64,000 nt of DNA, taken from assembly GCA_963826515.1 (NCBI GenBank), contig CAWGXI010000012.1:1054001-1118000 (forward strand), given 5' to 3'. Made by a program: the position numbers and the translations under genes. Within the stretch, counting starts at the first letter, position 1, and every line of letters begins with the position of its first letter. Below, piece by piece: positions 8,882-19,063 of this stretch. Origin of the DNA: DATFVJ01 sp963826515 (GTDB lineage Bacteria; Actinomycetota; Actinomycetes; Streptosporangiales; Streptosporangiaceae). Below the pieces are notes generated by a model that saw only the letters and a program-made list of their open reading frames with translations, searched no databases and had not been told where the DNA came from.

Positions 8882-11800
8882 TCATGCCAGGTGGTCCAGT
8901 ACCGACTGGATTCTCTGCTCGGATACGGGAGCGGGGGTGCCGAGCGTCTGGGCGAACAGGCTGACTCGGAGCTCTTCGATCATCCAGCGCACGGCCCGGG
9001 CTTGCTCACCGCTGCGCCTAGATGCCGGAAGCTCCTCGATGGCTCGCTGGTAGGCGTCTGTCACGCGGTGCACGACCGCCATCCGGCCGGTGTCACGGCC
9101 AGGATCCTCCGGTGCCTTCTCCAGCCGCCGGGTGATGGCCCGCAGGTAGCGGGCCAAATCAGGCAACCGCCGCAAGCCGGTCTCGGCTATGAACCCCGGA
9201 TAGATCAGCGCGGATAGCTGACCGTGCATGTCCGCGACCGCCGGTGCCAGTACCGGGCCGGCGACCCGGCCCAGCGTGAACTCGACTTCGTGCGCCTCCG
9301 CGAGAGCCCGCGCGACGGCACCGAGCGCCTCGGCCGTGGCGGCTGGCAGCGCTGACCGCGCAGCCTCGAGGAGGTGCGCGAAGCGCTCAGCATCCCAGGC
9401 CGGTCCTCCCGCTTCCGCGATCACCTGGTCCGCCGCGCATACCGCGCAGTCCTCAAGCACCGCGGCGGCGTTCGGGTACGGGCTGCGGCTCATCGCAAGC
9501 TTGGCGTCGCCCGGCAGCCGGCTGGCGGCGGAGCGAACCCCGGAAGTAACCTGAATCAGGAGCAGGCGGCGGGTGCCGCGCCACATCGCCTCACTGGCGT
9601 CGGCCTCGGTGCCGAACAACCGGACATCGACCGCGTCGCCCGCGTCCGCGAGCGCCGGGTAGGCGCGCAGCTGCCCGTCGGTGAACACCTGAGGCAGCGC
9701 ACCGAGGTCCCAGCTCCGTAGCCCGGAGCGGGTGATGCCGCGGGCGGCCTCGGTGAGTATCGCCTGCATGCGGGGCCGCAGTTGCTGCCGCAGTTCGTCC
9801 AGGTCCTTGCCGATCGCGAGCACGCGGCCGGAGTCGACCACGCGGAACGTGATCCTCAAGTAAGCGGGCAGCCGGGAAAGATCCCACGCCGCACGCGGGA
9901 TCTTAACACCGCCGAAGCGGCCAAGCTCTGCACTGAGGGCCTCGAGCAAGTCGCCGCGCGGCGGGCGCAGCCTGGCCACAGCCGCGCGGGCGGCGTCAGG
10001 GGCGGGCACGAAGGCCTTGCGCAGCTGCTTCGGCAGTGACCGGATCAGCTCGGTCACCAGTTCCTCCCGCAGGCCGGGTACCTGCCAGCCGAACTCCTTG
10101 CCGCTCACCTGGTTGAGTGCCCCCAGCGGGATGTCCACGGTCACCCCGTCACCCACCTCACCTGGAGCGAACTCATACGACAGCGGAAGCTCGCCCCACC
10201 GGCTCGGATAGTCGGCCGGACGGATCTCGTCAGCGGCCGGGCCTACCAGATCGGCGAGAGAGAAGTTCAGCAGGCCGGGGTCGGCTGCCCGCGCCTGCTT
10301 CCACCAGGCGTCGAAATGCCGGGCGGACGTCACGTCCTTGGGTATCCGCCGGTCATAGAGGTCGAACAGGGCAGCGTCATCGGCGACGATGCCGCGCCGC
10401 CTGGCCCTGCGCTCCAGATCCTCAGCTTCTTCGAGCAGGCGCCGGTTGTGCTGGAGAAAACGGTGGTGGGCCTGCCAGTCGCCCTCCACCAAGGCGCCGC
10501 GGATGAACAGATCCCGCGCCGCTGCCGGGTCGATGCGCCCGTAGTTGACCTGACGAGCCGCCACGACCGGCAGCCCGTACAGTGTCACCTTCTCAGCTGC
10601 CATCGCCGCGCCGCGCCGGCCATCCCAGTGCGGCTCACTGTAGGTGCGCCTGACCAGGTGCTGCGCCAGCGGCTCCACCCATCCGGGCTCGATGCGCGCC
10701 GCGGTCCTGGCCCACAGCCGTGAGGTCTCGACCAGCTCGGCCGCGACTACCCACTGCGGCGGCTTCCTTACGAGCGCGGAGCCAGGGAAGATGGCGAAGC
10801 GGGTACCGCGTGCCCCGGCGAACTCGGCCTGGGCGCGCCGCTTCCCATGCGACTTCTGGTCGGTGTCCCGCATCCCGATGTGGGACAGCAGGCCGGCGAG
10901 CAGCGATATGTGCACCCGGTCTGCCAGATCCGCCGGGGAACGAGCCTCCCGCTCCGCCGGGGAACGAGCCTCCCGCTCCGCCGGGGAACGAGCCTCCCGC
11001 TCCGCCGGGGAACGAGCCTCCGGCTCCACCGTGGGGCCCTGCCCCGGCCCGTCTGGATCCGCCGCGGCCGGCCAGCCGTGATCACGCTCGGCGACGATGC
11101 CCAGCTCCCTGGCTGCCTGCCTGAGCTGGCCGTACACGTCCTGCCACTCTCGAACCCGCAGGTAGTGCAGATACTCGCGGCGGCACATGCGGCGGAACGC
11201 GGATGCGGACAGCTCATGCTGCCGATCGCGCAGGTAATCCCACAGGCTGAGCAAGGCGAGGAAGTCGGACCCGGGCTCGGCAAAGCGCGCGTGCATGGCG
11301 TCGGCCGGCTCGCGCGATTCCGCGGGCCTTTCCCTGGGATCCTGGATGGACAGCGCCGCGGTAATGATCAGTACCTCACGGGCGCACCCATTGCGTCCTG
11401 CCTCCAGGATCATCCTGCCGAGCCGCGGGTCCACGGGAAGCTCGGCGAGTTTCCGCCCCGTCTCCGTCAGCCGGGGCCTGCCGCGGCCCGGCGAGACGGC
11501 GCCGAGCTCTTCAAGCAGGCGGACACCGGCCGCGACGCTGCGGGAATCCGGCGGGTCGACGAACGGGAAGTCCGCCACTTCGCCGAGGTCGAGCGCTGCC
11601 ATCCGCAAGATCACCGAAGCGAGGTTGGTACGCAGGATCTCCGGGTTGGTGAATTGCGGGCGCGAGGCGAAATCCTCCTCGCTGTAGAGCCGGATGCACA
11701 CGCCGTCCGAGGTGCGCCCGCACCTGCCCTTACGCTGGTTCGCAGACGCTTGGGAGATCGGCTCGATCGGCAGCCGCTGAACCTTGGTCCGGTGGCTGTA

Positions 11801-13117
11801 CCTGGAGATCCTCGCGGTGCCCGGGTCGATCACGTACTTGATGCCCGGCACGGTCAGCGAGGTCTCCGCGACATTGGTGGCAAGGACTACCCGCCGCCCG
11901 CGATGCGGCTGGAACACACGGTGCTGCTCAGCCGCCGACAGCCGGGCATAGAGGGGCAGCACCTCCAGGTCGTCGGGGACACAGCCGGCCAGAGCGTCGG
12001 CCGTGTCCCTGATCTCCCGCTCGCCGCTGAGGAAGATAAGGACGTCGCCTGGCCCTTCCGCGCGGAGTTCATCCACGGCGTCGCAGATGCCCTGCACCTG
12101 GTCCCTTGGTTCGTCATCGGGATCGCCGGTGCCGGCGAGAGGCCGGTAGCGCACCTCGACCGGGTACGTGCGCCCCGACACCTCAATCACCGGTGCACCG
12201 GCGCCGGGCTTGCCCGATTCGCTTACAGTGCCGTGCACGCCCGATTCGCCTACGGCGCCGGGCTTGCCCGATTCGCTTGCGGCACCGCGCTCGCCCGATT
12301 CACCTACGGCGCTGTGCTTGCCCGATTCGCTTGCGGCACTGTGCTCGCCCGATTCGCCTACGGCGCTGTGCTTGCCCGATTCGCTTACCGCAAAATGCTT
12401 GCTGAAGCGCTCCGGATCGATCGTGGCAGACGTGATGATGACCTTGAGGTCAGGGCGGCTCGGCAACAGGCGCCGCAGGTACCCGAGGATGAAGTCGACG
12501 TTCAGGCTACGCTCGTGCGCCTCATCGATGATGAGGGTGTCATAGCGCAGCAGCCGCCTGTCGCGCTGCATCTCGGTCAGCAAGATGCCGTCGGTCATCA
12601 CCTTGACCAGCGTGCTGTCGCTCGAGGTGTCGGAGAAACGCACCTTGTAGCCGACCGCGGCGCCAATCTCGGTCCGGAGTTCCTGTGCGATCCGCTCCGC
12701 CACGGTGCGGGCCGCGATCCGCCTGGGCTGGGTGTGGCCAATCTGGCCCGTCACACCGCGGCCGAGCTCAAGGCAGATCTTCGGCAGCTGCGTCGTCTTG
12801 CCAGAACCGGTCTCACCCGCGATGATCACCACCTGGTTTTCGCGGATGGCCGCGGCGATCTCGTCCTTCCGCTGGCTGACCGGGAGGTCGGGTAGATAGG
12901 AGACCGGTGGCACGGCAAGCCTGCGCGCCTCGAGGCGGTCGGCTGCCGCCTGCAGCTCAGCGAGGACCCGGCGCAGCGCATCCTCGCGCGCCCCGGTGTC
13001 ACGCAGCGCAGCGGCTCTCTCGGCGCGCCGGCCCAGCCGGTGCTGATCGCGGGGCATCAGCCCGGGCAGGCGTGCCCGCAGCTCAGCGAGCGAGGTTGTC
13101 AACGTGACGGTCTCCAT
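8882..13117 (-). CDS. hrpA: ATP-dependent RNA helicase HrpA (DEAH box) with DUF3418 C-terminus
   Basis: 1411 aa. Walker A GETGSGKT at residues 101-108, DEAH at 198-201, SAT near 230, and motif VI as QRKGRCGRTSDGVCIRL. After the helicase core come the HA2/OB region and the long DUF3418 tail typical of bacterial HrpA (about 1300 aa in E. coli). Two low-complexity inserts make it longer than usual: seven 9-residue ESGxHxAxx units near residues 244-306, just after motif III, and four EREARSPA units near 700. DEAH helicases of this type remodel RNA and rescue stalled ribosomes. Start ATG 13117 is followed directly by conserved helical sequence. Confidence 0.95.
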   Translation of the reverse strand: METVTLTTSLAELRARLPGLMPRDQHRLGRRAERAAALRDTGAREDALRRVLAELQAAADRLEARRLAVPPVSYLPDLPVSQRKDEIAAAIRENQVVIIAGETGSGKTTQLPKICLELGRGVTGQIGHTQPRRIAARTVAERIAQELRTEIGAAVGYKVRFSDTSSDSTLVKVMTDGILLTEMQRDRRLLRYDTLIIDEAHERSLNVDFILGYLRRLLPSRPDLKVIITSATIDPERFSKHFAVSESGKHSAVGESGEHSAASESGKHSAVGESGERGAASESGKPGAVGESGVHGTVSESGKPGAGAPVIEVSGRTYPVEVRYRPLAGTGDPDDEPRDQVQGICDAVDELRAEGPGDVLIFLSGEREIRDTADALAGCVPDDLEVLPLYARLSAAEQHRVFQPHRGRRVVLATNVAETSLTVPGIKYVIDPGTARISRYSHRTKVQRLPIEPISQASANQRKGRCGRTSDGVCIRLYSEEDFASRPQFTNPEILRTNLASVILRMAALDLGEVADFPFVDPPDSRSVAAGVRLLEELGAVSPGRGRPRLTETGRKLAELPVDPRLGRMILEAGRNGCAREVLIITAALSIQDPRERPAESREPADAMHARFAEPGSDFLALLSLWDYLRDRQHELSASAFRRMCRREYLHYLRVREWQDVYGQLRQAARELGIVAERDHGWPAAADPDGPGQGPTVEPEARSPAEREARSPAEREARSPAEREARSPADLADRVHISLLAGLLSHIGMRDTDQKSHGKRRAQAEFAGARGTRFAIFPGSALVRKPPQWVVAAELVETSRLWARTAARIEPGWVEPLAQHLVRRTYSEPHWDGRRGAAMAAEKVTLYGLPVVAARQVNYGRIDPAAARDLFIRGALVEGDWQAHHRFLQHNRRLLEEAEDLERRARRRGIVADDAALFDLYDRRIPKDVTSARHFDAWWKQARAADPGLLNFSLADLVGPAADEIRPADYPSRWGELPLSYEFAPGEVGDGVTVDIPLGALNQVSGKEFGWQVPGLREELVTELIRSLPKQLRKAFVPAPDAARAAVARLRPPRGDLLEALSAELGRFGGVKIPRAAWDLSRLPAYLRITFRVVDSGRVLAIGKDLDELRQQLRPRMQAILTEAARGITRSGLRSWDLGALPQVFTDGQLRAYPALADAGDAVDVRLFGTEADASEAMWRGTRRLLLIQVTSGVRSAASRLPGDAKLAMSRSPYPNAAAVLEDCAVCAADQVIAEAGGPAWDAERFAHLLEAARSALPAATAEALGAVARALAEAHEVEFTLGRVAGPVLAPAVADMHGQLSALIYPGFIAETGLRRLPDLARYLRAITRRLEKAPEDPGRDTGRMAVVHRVTDAYQRAIEELPASRRSGEQARAVRWMIEELRVSLFAQTLGTPAPVSEQRIQSVLDHLA
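10931..11026 (-). repeat. 24-bp in-frame repeat inside hrpA (EREARSPA x4)
   Basis: Four nearly identical 24-bp units encode EREARSPA in a linker between helicase-side and DUF3418-side sequence. Copy number can change without breaking frame. Confidence 0.9.
12206..12394 (-). repeat. 27-bp in-frame repeat inside hrpA (ESGxHxAxx x7)
   Basis: About seven 27-bp units, alternating between two subtypes (SESGK... and GESGE...), lie between the SAT motif and the second RecA domain. Encoded residues are small, charged and probably disordered. Confidence 0.9.
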
Positions 13118-13262
13118 GGCAGGGCGCGGGATTACATAACAAGGATGTTCGGGAAGCCCACCAGGGGCCTAACGCTTTTGCGGGCCGCCTGCTTCCGCGG
13201 CGTGGGATCCCATCGCACTCTGATGAGCACGTAACCTATGGTGCCGGAGATGCATGCGGCAA

Positions 13263-13427
13263 GGAGTCCCGCACAGATCGGCAGGACATGCCGCAGGAGT
13301 CCCGCACAGATCGGCAGGACATGCCGCAGGAGTCCCGCACAGATCGGCAGGACATGCCGCAGGAGTCCCGCACAGATCGGCAGGACATGCCGCAGGAGTA
13401 CCGGACAGATCGGCAGGACAGGCGCCG
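13263..13427. repeat. 33-bp tandem repeat array between hrpA and the ligase relic
   Basis: Four near-identical 33-bp units beginning GGAGTCCCGCACAGATCGGC and one degenerate unit. There are no unique spacers, so this is not a CRISPR array. The unit is a multiple of three and stop-free in several frames, giving 11-residue periodic peptides on either strand. No conserved flanking protein sequence is seen, so coding is unlikely. The rest of 13118-13502 holds nothing recognisable. Confidence 0.85.
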
Positions 13428-13502
13428 GGCAAGACCCGCTACCTGAGCCTCCGCAGCCTGATCGAGCGACGCGGCCGGTCTATCCGCACCAGGCGATGAT
13501 GC

Positions 13503-15143
13503 TCACGAGATCAGAGCACGCAACTCGCGCCGGAGGATCTTCCCGCTCGTGGTCTTCGGCAGCTCATCGAGGATCTTGATCCAACCCGGGTACTTGTACG
13601 CCGCCATCTGCCGCTTACAGAAGTCGATCAGCTCTTCCTCGGTGACGGTCGCACCGGGTTTGAGTGAGACGTAGGCGTGAACTGTCTCGCCGCGGTATTC
13701 ATCCGGGACGCCGATCACTGCTGCCTCACGGACCGCCGGGTGGCCGTAGAGCACGTCCTCTACCTCACGTGGCCACACCTTGTAACCGGCCGCGTTGATC
13801 ATGTCCTTCTTGCGGTCCACCAGGAAGAACCAGCCGGCCTCGTCCATGAACCCCACGTCACCAGTGCGCAGCTCACCGCCTGGCAGGCTCTCCGCGGTCG
13901 CCTCCGGCTTGTTCCAGTGGCCCGGCACAACCTGCGGACCCGAGGTGGCGAACTCGCCAATCTCGCCGACGGGAGCTTCCTTGCCTGCCTCGTCGAGGAT
14001 CCGGACCACGGTGTTGAACACCGGCACACCCACAGACAGCGCCCCCGAGTTCGGGTCCACCGGCGCCTTCTTGCCCAGCGGCACGCCGTGCGAAGGCGAG
14101 TTCGTCTCAGAGGCCGGTCTTCGCCATGAACTGGTCGGTGACCGCGGGCGCGATCGGCGCACCTCCCGAGTAGATCATCCGGAACGACGACCAGTCCTCC
14201 TTGGTCACCCCGGCAAGCCCCGAGAGGCTGATGAACACCGTGATCGAACCGACGGTGAAGGTGGGCCTGTGCTCACGGATCGCGTCCATTACGACACCCG
14301 GTTCGAACCGGTGGTTGATCACCAGCGGGCAGGGCGCGAGCAACGCGATCCCCATGTGGCCGATCAGGCCGGTGATGTGGAACAGCGGCGCCACCCCGAG
14401 CACGGAATCCCCGGCAGTGAAGCCCATCCAGTCCCGGTACGTCTGGGAGTTGAACGCCATGTTGCCGTGGGTACACATCGCGCCCTTCGGCACGCCGGTG
14501 GTGCCAGAGGTATAGCACAGCACGGCGAGGTCGCCGGAAGCCGGTTCGGCCGGCGCCGGCCTACGGCCCGCGTACTGGCTGAGGATCTCCTCGAGGTCCA
14601 GCGTCCCCGCCGGACGCAGCCGCTGCACACCGGCGAACAGCCGCTCGTCGTTGCGTGACTGCTCGTCGAGCGGCGAGCAGGTGATCACAGTCCTGACCGC
14701 GGTGTCACCGGCCGCGATGACCTCCTTGGCTACCGACTCGTACAAGTCGTCCAGGCACAGCAGCGCACTGGCACCTGAGTCGGCGAGCAGGTAGGTGAGC
14801 TCGCGGCGCTTGTTCATCGGGTTGATGGCCACCGCCGCGCCGCCGGCCTTCCACGCGGCGAGCAGCGAAATGACAAACGCCGGGTTGTTCTGCATATAGA
14901 CGCCGAGCCTGTCCCCCGCGGCGAACCCGTTGTCGATCAGGGCCGCCGCGAGCGAGCCGGAACGCGCATCCAGGTCGGCCATGGTGAGCACACGCCGTCG
15001 AAGTAATTGATCGCAACGGCGCCGGGTTCCCGCGCCAGCGACGCGTTGAACAGATCGAGCATGGTCGGGTAGTCCGGCGTGATGTCAGCCGGGCATCCTT
15101 CCCGGTAGAGCTTCGTCCAGGGCCGCTCGGTATAGGTCGTCAT
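13503..15143 (-). pseudogene. acyl-CoA ligase (AMP-binding), disrupted by two frameshifts
   Basis: The joined frames give a full ligase. The start (MTTYTERPWTKLYREGC) runs to INYFDG near 14995, where an extra TG shifts frame. The middle resumes as LTMADLDARSG and carries motif A3, LCYTSGTTGVPKGAMCTHG. At about 14107 the frame breaks after QFMAKTGL; the sequence resumes as ETNSPSHGVPLG, so roughly 25 nt including the A5 motif (NxYGLTE) are gone. The C-terminal domain (RTGDVGF, DRKKDMINAAGYKVWP, TTSGKILRREL) is intact. Loss of A5 means it is inactive unless the assembly is wrong. Its ATG overlaps the cyclase stop (ATGA), indicating a former coupled operon. Confidence 0.85.
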
Positions 15144-16049
15144 TTGATCGCCAGGGGGTTGACAGGCGAGCCGCTCTCCTCGTTCACCTTCAACGGAGCC
15201 GCCGCGTAGAGGAACGTGTACTGCCCGTCCTCGGCGCAGTGCGAGGCCAGCTTCTCCAGGTCGCAGATCTCGGTCAGCGTTACTCCGAGATTGCGCATCA
15301 GCGCGCAGTGCAACGGGAGGGCCGTGCCATTGTTCGGGTCGGTCGTCACCTCGTTCGCGATGGTGTCCGTGACGAGATTAGGGATCTCCATGTCCTGGAA
15401 CTACCGCACGAGTTCGGGGCTGTAGGCCAGGCCGGGCTCGCAGAAGCCGGTGTAGAACTCCTCGCCCTGGTCGAAGAAGAGCTTGAGGAAGTTCGTCCGG
15501 ATGACCAGGATGTCGCACTTTTCGATCTTTGCGCCCTGGGCCTCGGCACATGCCATCAGGTCCTCGTGGGTGAACGTCTTGCCGAGGTTCTCCTTGCCAC
15601 GGAAGCGGGCCATGTCGAGCAGGATGCCGCGGCCGACAACACCTCGCTCCGCGATCGGGGCCATGCTGGCCTTGGCCAGCCCGCCGACCGTGGTGCGCGC
15701 GTCGTAACCATTCCACAGCTGACCGCCGTACCAGACGTGGCCGAGCGCGTCGTACTGCGTCGAGCCCTGGAGGAATGCGCTGATCTTGTCGTCCGCGTAG
15801 TGCAGGCCACCGGGAAACTGCGGTGCGCCGTCACCATCCCATGAGGATTCGTCCAACCGGGTCACCCTTGGGGTCACCGATCAGCCGCTGCAGCGTGAAC
15901 ACGTTGCCGGACTTGATATGGCGCACCCCGCGGAAGACCTCCTCCGCGGTGAGGTAGTTCAGCGCGCCAACCTCATCCTCATCCCCCCACTTGCCCCAGT
16001 TCTTCGGTGCACCCCCGAGGAGCTCATCCATGGCCGGGACTTCAGTCAT
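15140..16049 (-). pseudogene. cyclase family protein (kynurenine-formamidase-like fold), disrupted
   Basis: Starts MTEVPAMDELLGGAPKNWG at 16049 and reads well to GDPKGDPVGR, then shifts frame near 15840. The second part contains STQYDALGHVWYGG, the metal-site region of cyclase-family hydrolases, and ends at VR followed by TAG at 15401. The same frame continues after the stop as FQDMEIPNLVTDT, so a single codon (most likely Trp TGG in the parent) has become amber. The C-terminal third is intact. The stop overlaps the ligase start. One shift and one nonsense codon together argue for true decay. Confidence 0.85.
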
Positions 16050-16301
16050 CAAGGAGATCCTTCCTCGCGCAGGAAACAGAACACTCGCTCGGCGGTCCGT
16101 ACCCCATTGAGTCGATCCATACCTGATTGACAGTACTTGCTTGCTCCCTGGACTTGTTTGCTCCTGGCTGCCGGTTCCCCGTCGCTGAAGGTCGCGGCCC
16201 GCGCAGCCGTTAAGACAGTATTTGCCCCGGAGGGACCCCCGGGATCCCCCCGGCAGACTCACTGTAGCGGCCCGCTCACTACTGGATGAGAATCCGCCGA
16301 T
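16050..16301 (-). promoter_or_regulatory. probable promoter region of the cyclase-ligase operon
   Basis: 250 bp between the DUF664 stop and the cyclase start. It is comparatively AT-rich near 16110-16165 and contains no reading frame of note. I do not see a clear -35/-10 pair. Confidence 0.35.
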
Positions 16302-16808
16302 TCACGGGTCAGGATCATTCTCGATGTCATTTGCGGTGCCGGGCTGCGAGGCGGACAGCAGCAGGTCACGGGTCAGCTCGGCCTGCCCGTGATGCTGCGC
16401 GACGTCCTGCAGGATGTGCAGCAGCGCGCTTCCCTGGTTCTCCAGTTGCCGGCCGCGCGAGGTGCTGGCCAGCGGCGCATGCCGCAGCGGCTCGGCGGGG
16501 TGCGCCGCCGCCAGGTCGGCGGCGAATTGGCGCTTTGCCGCCTCGCAGGCATGGACGAAGCTGTCCACCGTGCCGGTGGCGCGGAACTCGGCGTCGCGGT
16601 CGCGGTCCACGGCGCGGGCCGCCACGACGTGCCCGCCCCAGTAGCTCATGACACCGAGGCAGTGAGTCAGGATCGCGTAGGGCGAGTTGGCGCCGGGAAG
16701 GTCCGGCCGAGCGCACGCAAGCTCGTCACCAAGATCCTGGACGATCTCGGTCATGCCGTCGACCGCCCGGTCAACGAAGTAGGCAAGATCATCGGGTGAG
16801 ATCCCCAT
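16302..16808 (-). CDS. DinB/DUF664 family protein (mycothiol-dependent type)
   Basis: 168 aa from ATG 16808; a TTG at 16838 would overlap the upstream stop and add ten residues. Four-helix DinB-like pattern with His in SPYAILTHCLGVMSYWGGHV and the terminal HHGQAELTRDLLL. In relatives, three such His residues bind a divalent metal and use mycothiol as cofactor. The role here is unknown. It follows the acyl-CoA ligase on the same strand with a short gap, so the two are probably co-transcribed. Confidence 0.75.
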   Translation of the reverse strand: MGISPDDLAYFVDRAVDGMTEIVQDLGDELACARPDLPGANSPYAILTHCLGVMSYWGGHVVAARAVDRDRDAEFRATGTVDSFVHACEAAKRQFAADLAAAHPAEPLRHAPLASTSRGRQLENQGSALLHILQDVAQHHGQAELTRDLLLSASQPGTANDIENDPDP

Positions 16809-16834
16809 GGCACAATGGTCGCAGGGGGTATCGG

Positions 16835-18355
16835 TCAATCGCTGAACCGGTCACGTAGCTCCCGCTTCAGCACTTTGCCTGAGGCGTTGTGCGGGAGCGC
16901 GTCGGCGAAATGCACCCGTTTGGGGACCTTGAACGGGGCCAGGTGACCGCGCACGTGATCGATCAGCTCCTTCTCCGTGACGTCGACGCGCGCCACAACG
17001 ATCGCGGTCACAGCCTCGATCCACCGCTCGTCCGGCGTGCCGACGACGGCCACTTCCTGCACCGCCGTGTGGGTATACAGCGCGTTCTCGACCTCGCTGG
17101 AGGCGACGATGACGCCGCCCGTGTTGATGACGTCCTTCTTGCGGTCGACGACGAAGATGTATCCCTCCGCGTCGCGTCGTACCAGGTCACCCGAGTGAAA
17201 CCAGCCGCCGGCGAATGCCTCCGCCGTCTCGTCCGGCTTATCCCAGTAACCGGTGCACAGCTGAGGTGAGCGGTAGATCACCTCACCGAGCTCACCGGCC
17301 GGCACGTCGTTCATCTCGTCATCGACGACCCGCATCTCCACGAACAGGACCGGACGGCCAGCGGATTCGAGCCTCGCGTCGTGCTCCTCGGGCCGCAGCA
17401 CCGTGGCCAGGGGACCGATCTCCGATTGGCCGAAGCAGTTGTAAAAGCCGATCGTGGGGAGCGCCGCCCTCAGCTTCTGCAGCACCGCCCTCGGCATGAT
17501 CGAGGCGCCGTAGTACGCCTTTTTCAATGCGGTGAGGTCCCTGGAGCCAAATTCCGGGTGATTGGCGAGCGCGATCCAGACCGTGGGCGGGGCGAAGAAG
17601 CTGTCGATTCCTTGTTCCTCGATCCGGCGCAGCACATCGGCGGGATCCGGTGCGGTCACGAGGATGTTGCGCGCGCCGAGCATCAAGTACGGAAGCAGGA
17701 ACACGTGCATCTGCGCCGAGTGGTACAGCGGCAGGGCATGCAGTGGCGTGTCATGCTCGGCGAAATCCAGGGCGACGATCGACGAGACGTACTCCGCGAT
17801 AAGCGCCCGGTGCGTCATCATCGAGCCCTTCGGCGCCGCGGTCGTGCCGGACGTGTAGAGCAACTGGACCAGGTCGTCGCCGGATACGCCGGCATCGATC
17901 TCGGGGACGGGTCCCGCCGTTGACCAGGCCAGCACGTCGCTGCCGGTGTCCCCGTCGCGGAGCGTGACGAGCCGGATATCACCGATCAGATCATGCGCTG
18001 CGGTGACGACGTCCGCGAACGCGGGGTCGTACGCGAGCAGCGTGCTCCTGGATTGCGTGACAAGGTAGGCCAGTTCTTCCCGGGTCAGGTTGTAGTTGAT
18101 CGGAACGTGCACGAGCCCGGCCCGCGCGCAGCCAAGGTAAAGCAGCAGGTAGGCGTCGGAATTCCGGCCGAAGGCCGCGATCCGGTCACCCTTGCGGCAC
18201 CCGGCCGCCAGCAGCCGCGCCGCGACCCGCGATATGGCCTCGTCTAGGTCACGGTAGGTCCAGCCGCGGTCCTCGAACGTTAACGCAGGACGCCCGGGGT
18301 AGCGGGCGGCGCTCTTGTGCACGACGTCGTCGACGGTACTGCTGGCCACACGCAT
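16835..18355 (-). CDS. acyl-CoA synthetase (FadD-type AMP-dependent ligase)
   Basis: 506 aa from ATG 18355, preceded by a perfect AGGAGG 5 nt upstream. All core motifs are present: A3 LLYTSGTTAAPKGSMMTHR, A5 FYNCFGQSEIGPL, A7 FHSGDLVRRD, A8 DRKKDVINTGGVIV and A10 NASGKVLKREL with the catalytic Lys. It therefore activates a carboxylic acid to an acyl-AMP and then acyl-CoA; chain length cannot be read from sequence. It is first in a two-gene unit with DUF664. The disrupted paralogue 1.7 kb away shows that this locus once carried two ligases. Confidence 0.9.
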   Translation of the reverse strand: MRVASSTVDDVVHKSAARYPGRPALTFEDRGWTYRDLDEAISRVAARLLAAGCRKGDRIAAFGRNSDAYLLLYLGCARAGLVHVPINYNLTREELAYLVTQSRSTLLAYDPAFADVVTAAHDLIGDIRLVTLRDGDTGSDVLAWSTAGPVPEIDAGVSGDDLVQLLYTSGTTAAPKGSMMTHRALIAEYVSSIVALDFAEHDTPLHALPLYHSAQMHVFLLPYLMLGARNILVTAPDPADVLRRIEEQGIDSFFAPPTVWIALANHPEFGSRDLTALKKAYYGASIMPRAVLQKLRAALPTIGFYNCFGQSEIGPLATVLRPEEHDARLESAGRPVLFVEMRVVDDEMNDVPAGELGEVIYRSPQLCTGYWDKPDETAEAFAGGWFHSGDLVRRDAEGYIFVVDRKKDVINTGGVIVASSEVENALYTHTAVQEVAVVGTPDERWIEAVTAIVVARVDVTEKELIDHVRGHLAPFKVPKRVHFADALPHNASGKVLKRELRDRFSD

Positions 18356-18579
18356 GACAACCTCCTGGTGTCGCGACCCCGGCGCCCCCTCCAACGTAAC
18401 CCTCGATCGCACCCGGCGACTCTTGCGCCCAGCGGGTAGGCCGTCCGCGGCAACCAGCCCGCAGGTCACCCTCACGCCAGCGGCATCTCAGGGCGTGGCA
18501 TGGACCGTCGGCGCCGCCGTGCGATGGCCACGGAACAGAAGGGCCGCGACCTGGGTCAGCGTGTTAGAGGGCGTCTCGT

Positions 18580-19062
18580 CTAGGCTGCGGTTGGTTCGTC
18601 CGGTATGGCGGTTTCGGTTCGCCAGGTTGAGGTGGATTCGCCGGTCAGCCGCCTGCTCATGTTGTCGATCATGGACCAGTGGATCATGGTGATGGAGCGA
18701 TCTGGGAGGGTCTCGTAATCCCGGGCAAGCCGGCGATGGGGCATTAACCACCCGAAGGTACGCTCAACCGGCCACCGGGGCGTGGCGTGGAATCCCTTCA
18801 GGCCGGGCTGCTTGGTGTAGACCCGCACGTCGATGCCGTGGCGGGCGCGTTCGTCGGCGGCCGCGCGCTTGTACCCGGCGTCCACCCATGCCCGGGCCAC
18901 GGCCGGGTGGGCGGTGGCCAGGGCGCCGATCAGCGCTTGCCCGCCGGCGTTGTCCTGCACGGATGCGGCGGTGACCAGCACCGCCAGCAGCAGGCCGAGG
19001 GTGTCGGTGGCGATGTGCCTTTTGCGGCCTTTGATCTTCTTGCCCGCATCGGTCGTGGTCAC
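18580..19062 (-). mobile_element. IS5-family transposase, 3' part only
   Basis: 160 codons covering the DDE catalytic C-terminal half. GKKIKGRKRHIATDTLGLLL is a hallmark of the IS5/IS1031-like group, then WVDAGYKR (second D region) and RWPVERTFGWLMPHRRL (the catalytic E). The N-terminal half is missing: sequence identity to the family ends at the ATG-side boundary near 19065, where an unrelated plus-strand fragment begins. The element is inactive. A GGGCGTCTCGTC stretch near 18569 may be its remaining terminal repeat. Confidence 0.85.
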
Positions 19063-19063
19063 C

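Noticed and set aside
10847..12895. Long plus-strand open frame of 682 codons
   Set aside because: It lies entirely antisense to hrpA, whose conserved helicase motifs define the coding strand; long antisense frames are expected at this GC content. The same reasoning removed large frames opposite the AMP-binding protein (1137-2789), the LuxR gene (30549-31760) and the RNase H/phosphatase (60533-62083).
13263..13427. CRISPR-like array
   Set aside because: The units are directly abutting tandem repeats without unique spacers and no cas gene is present; the same applies to the arrays at 7816 and 3300.
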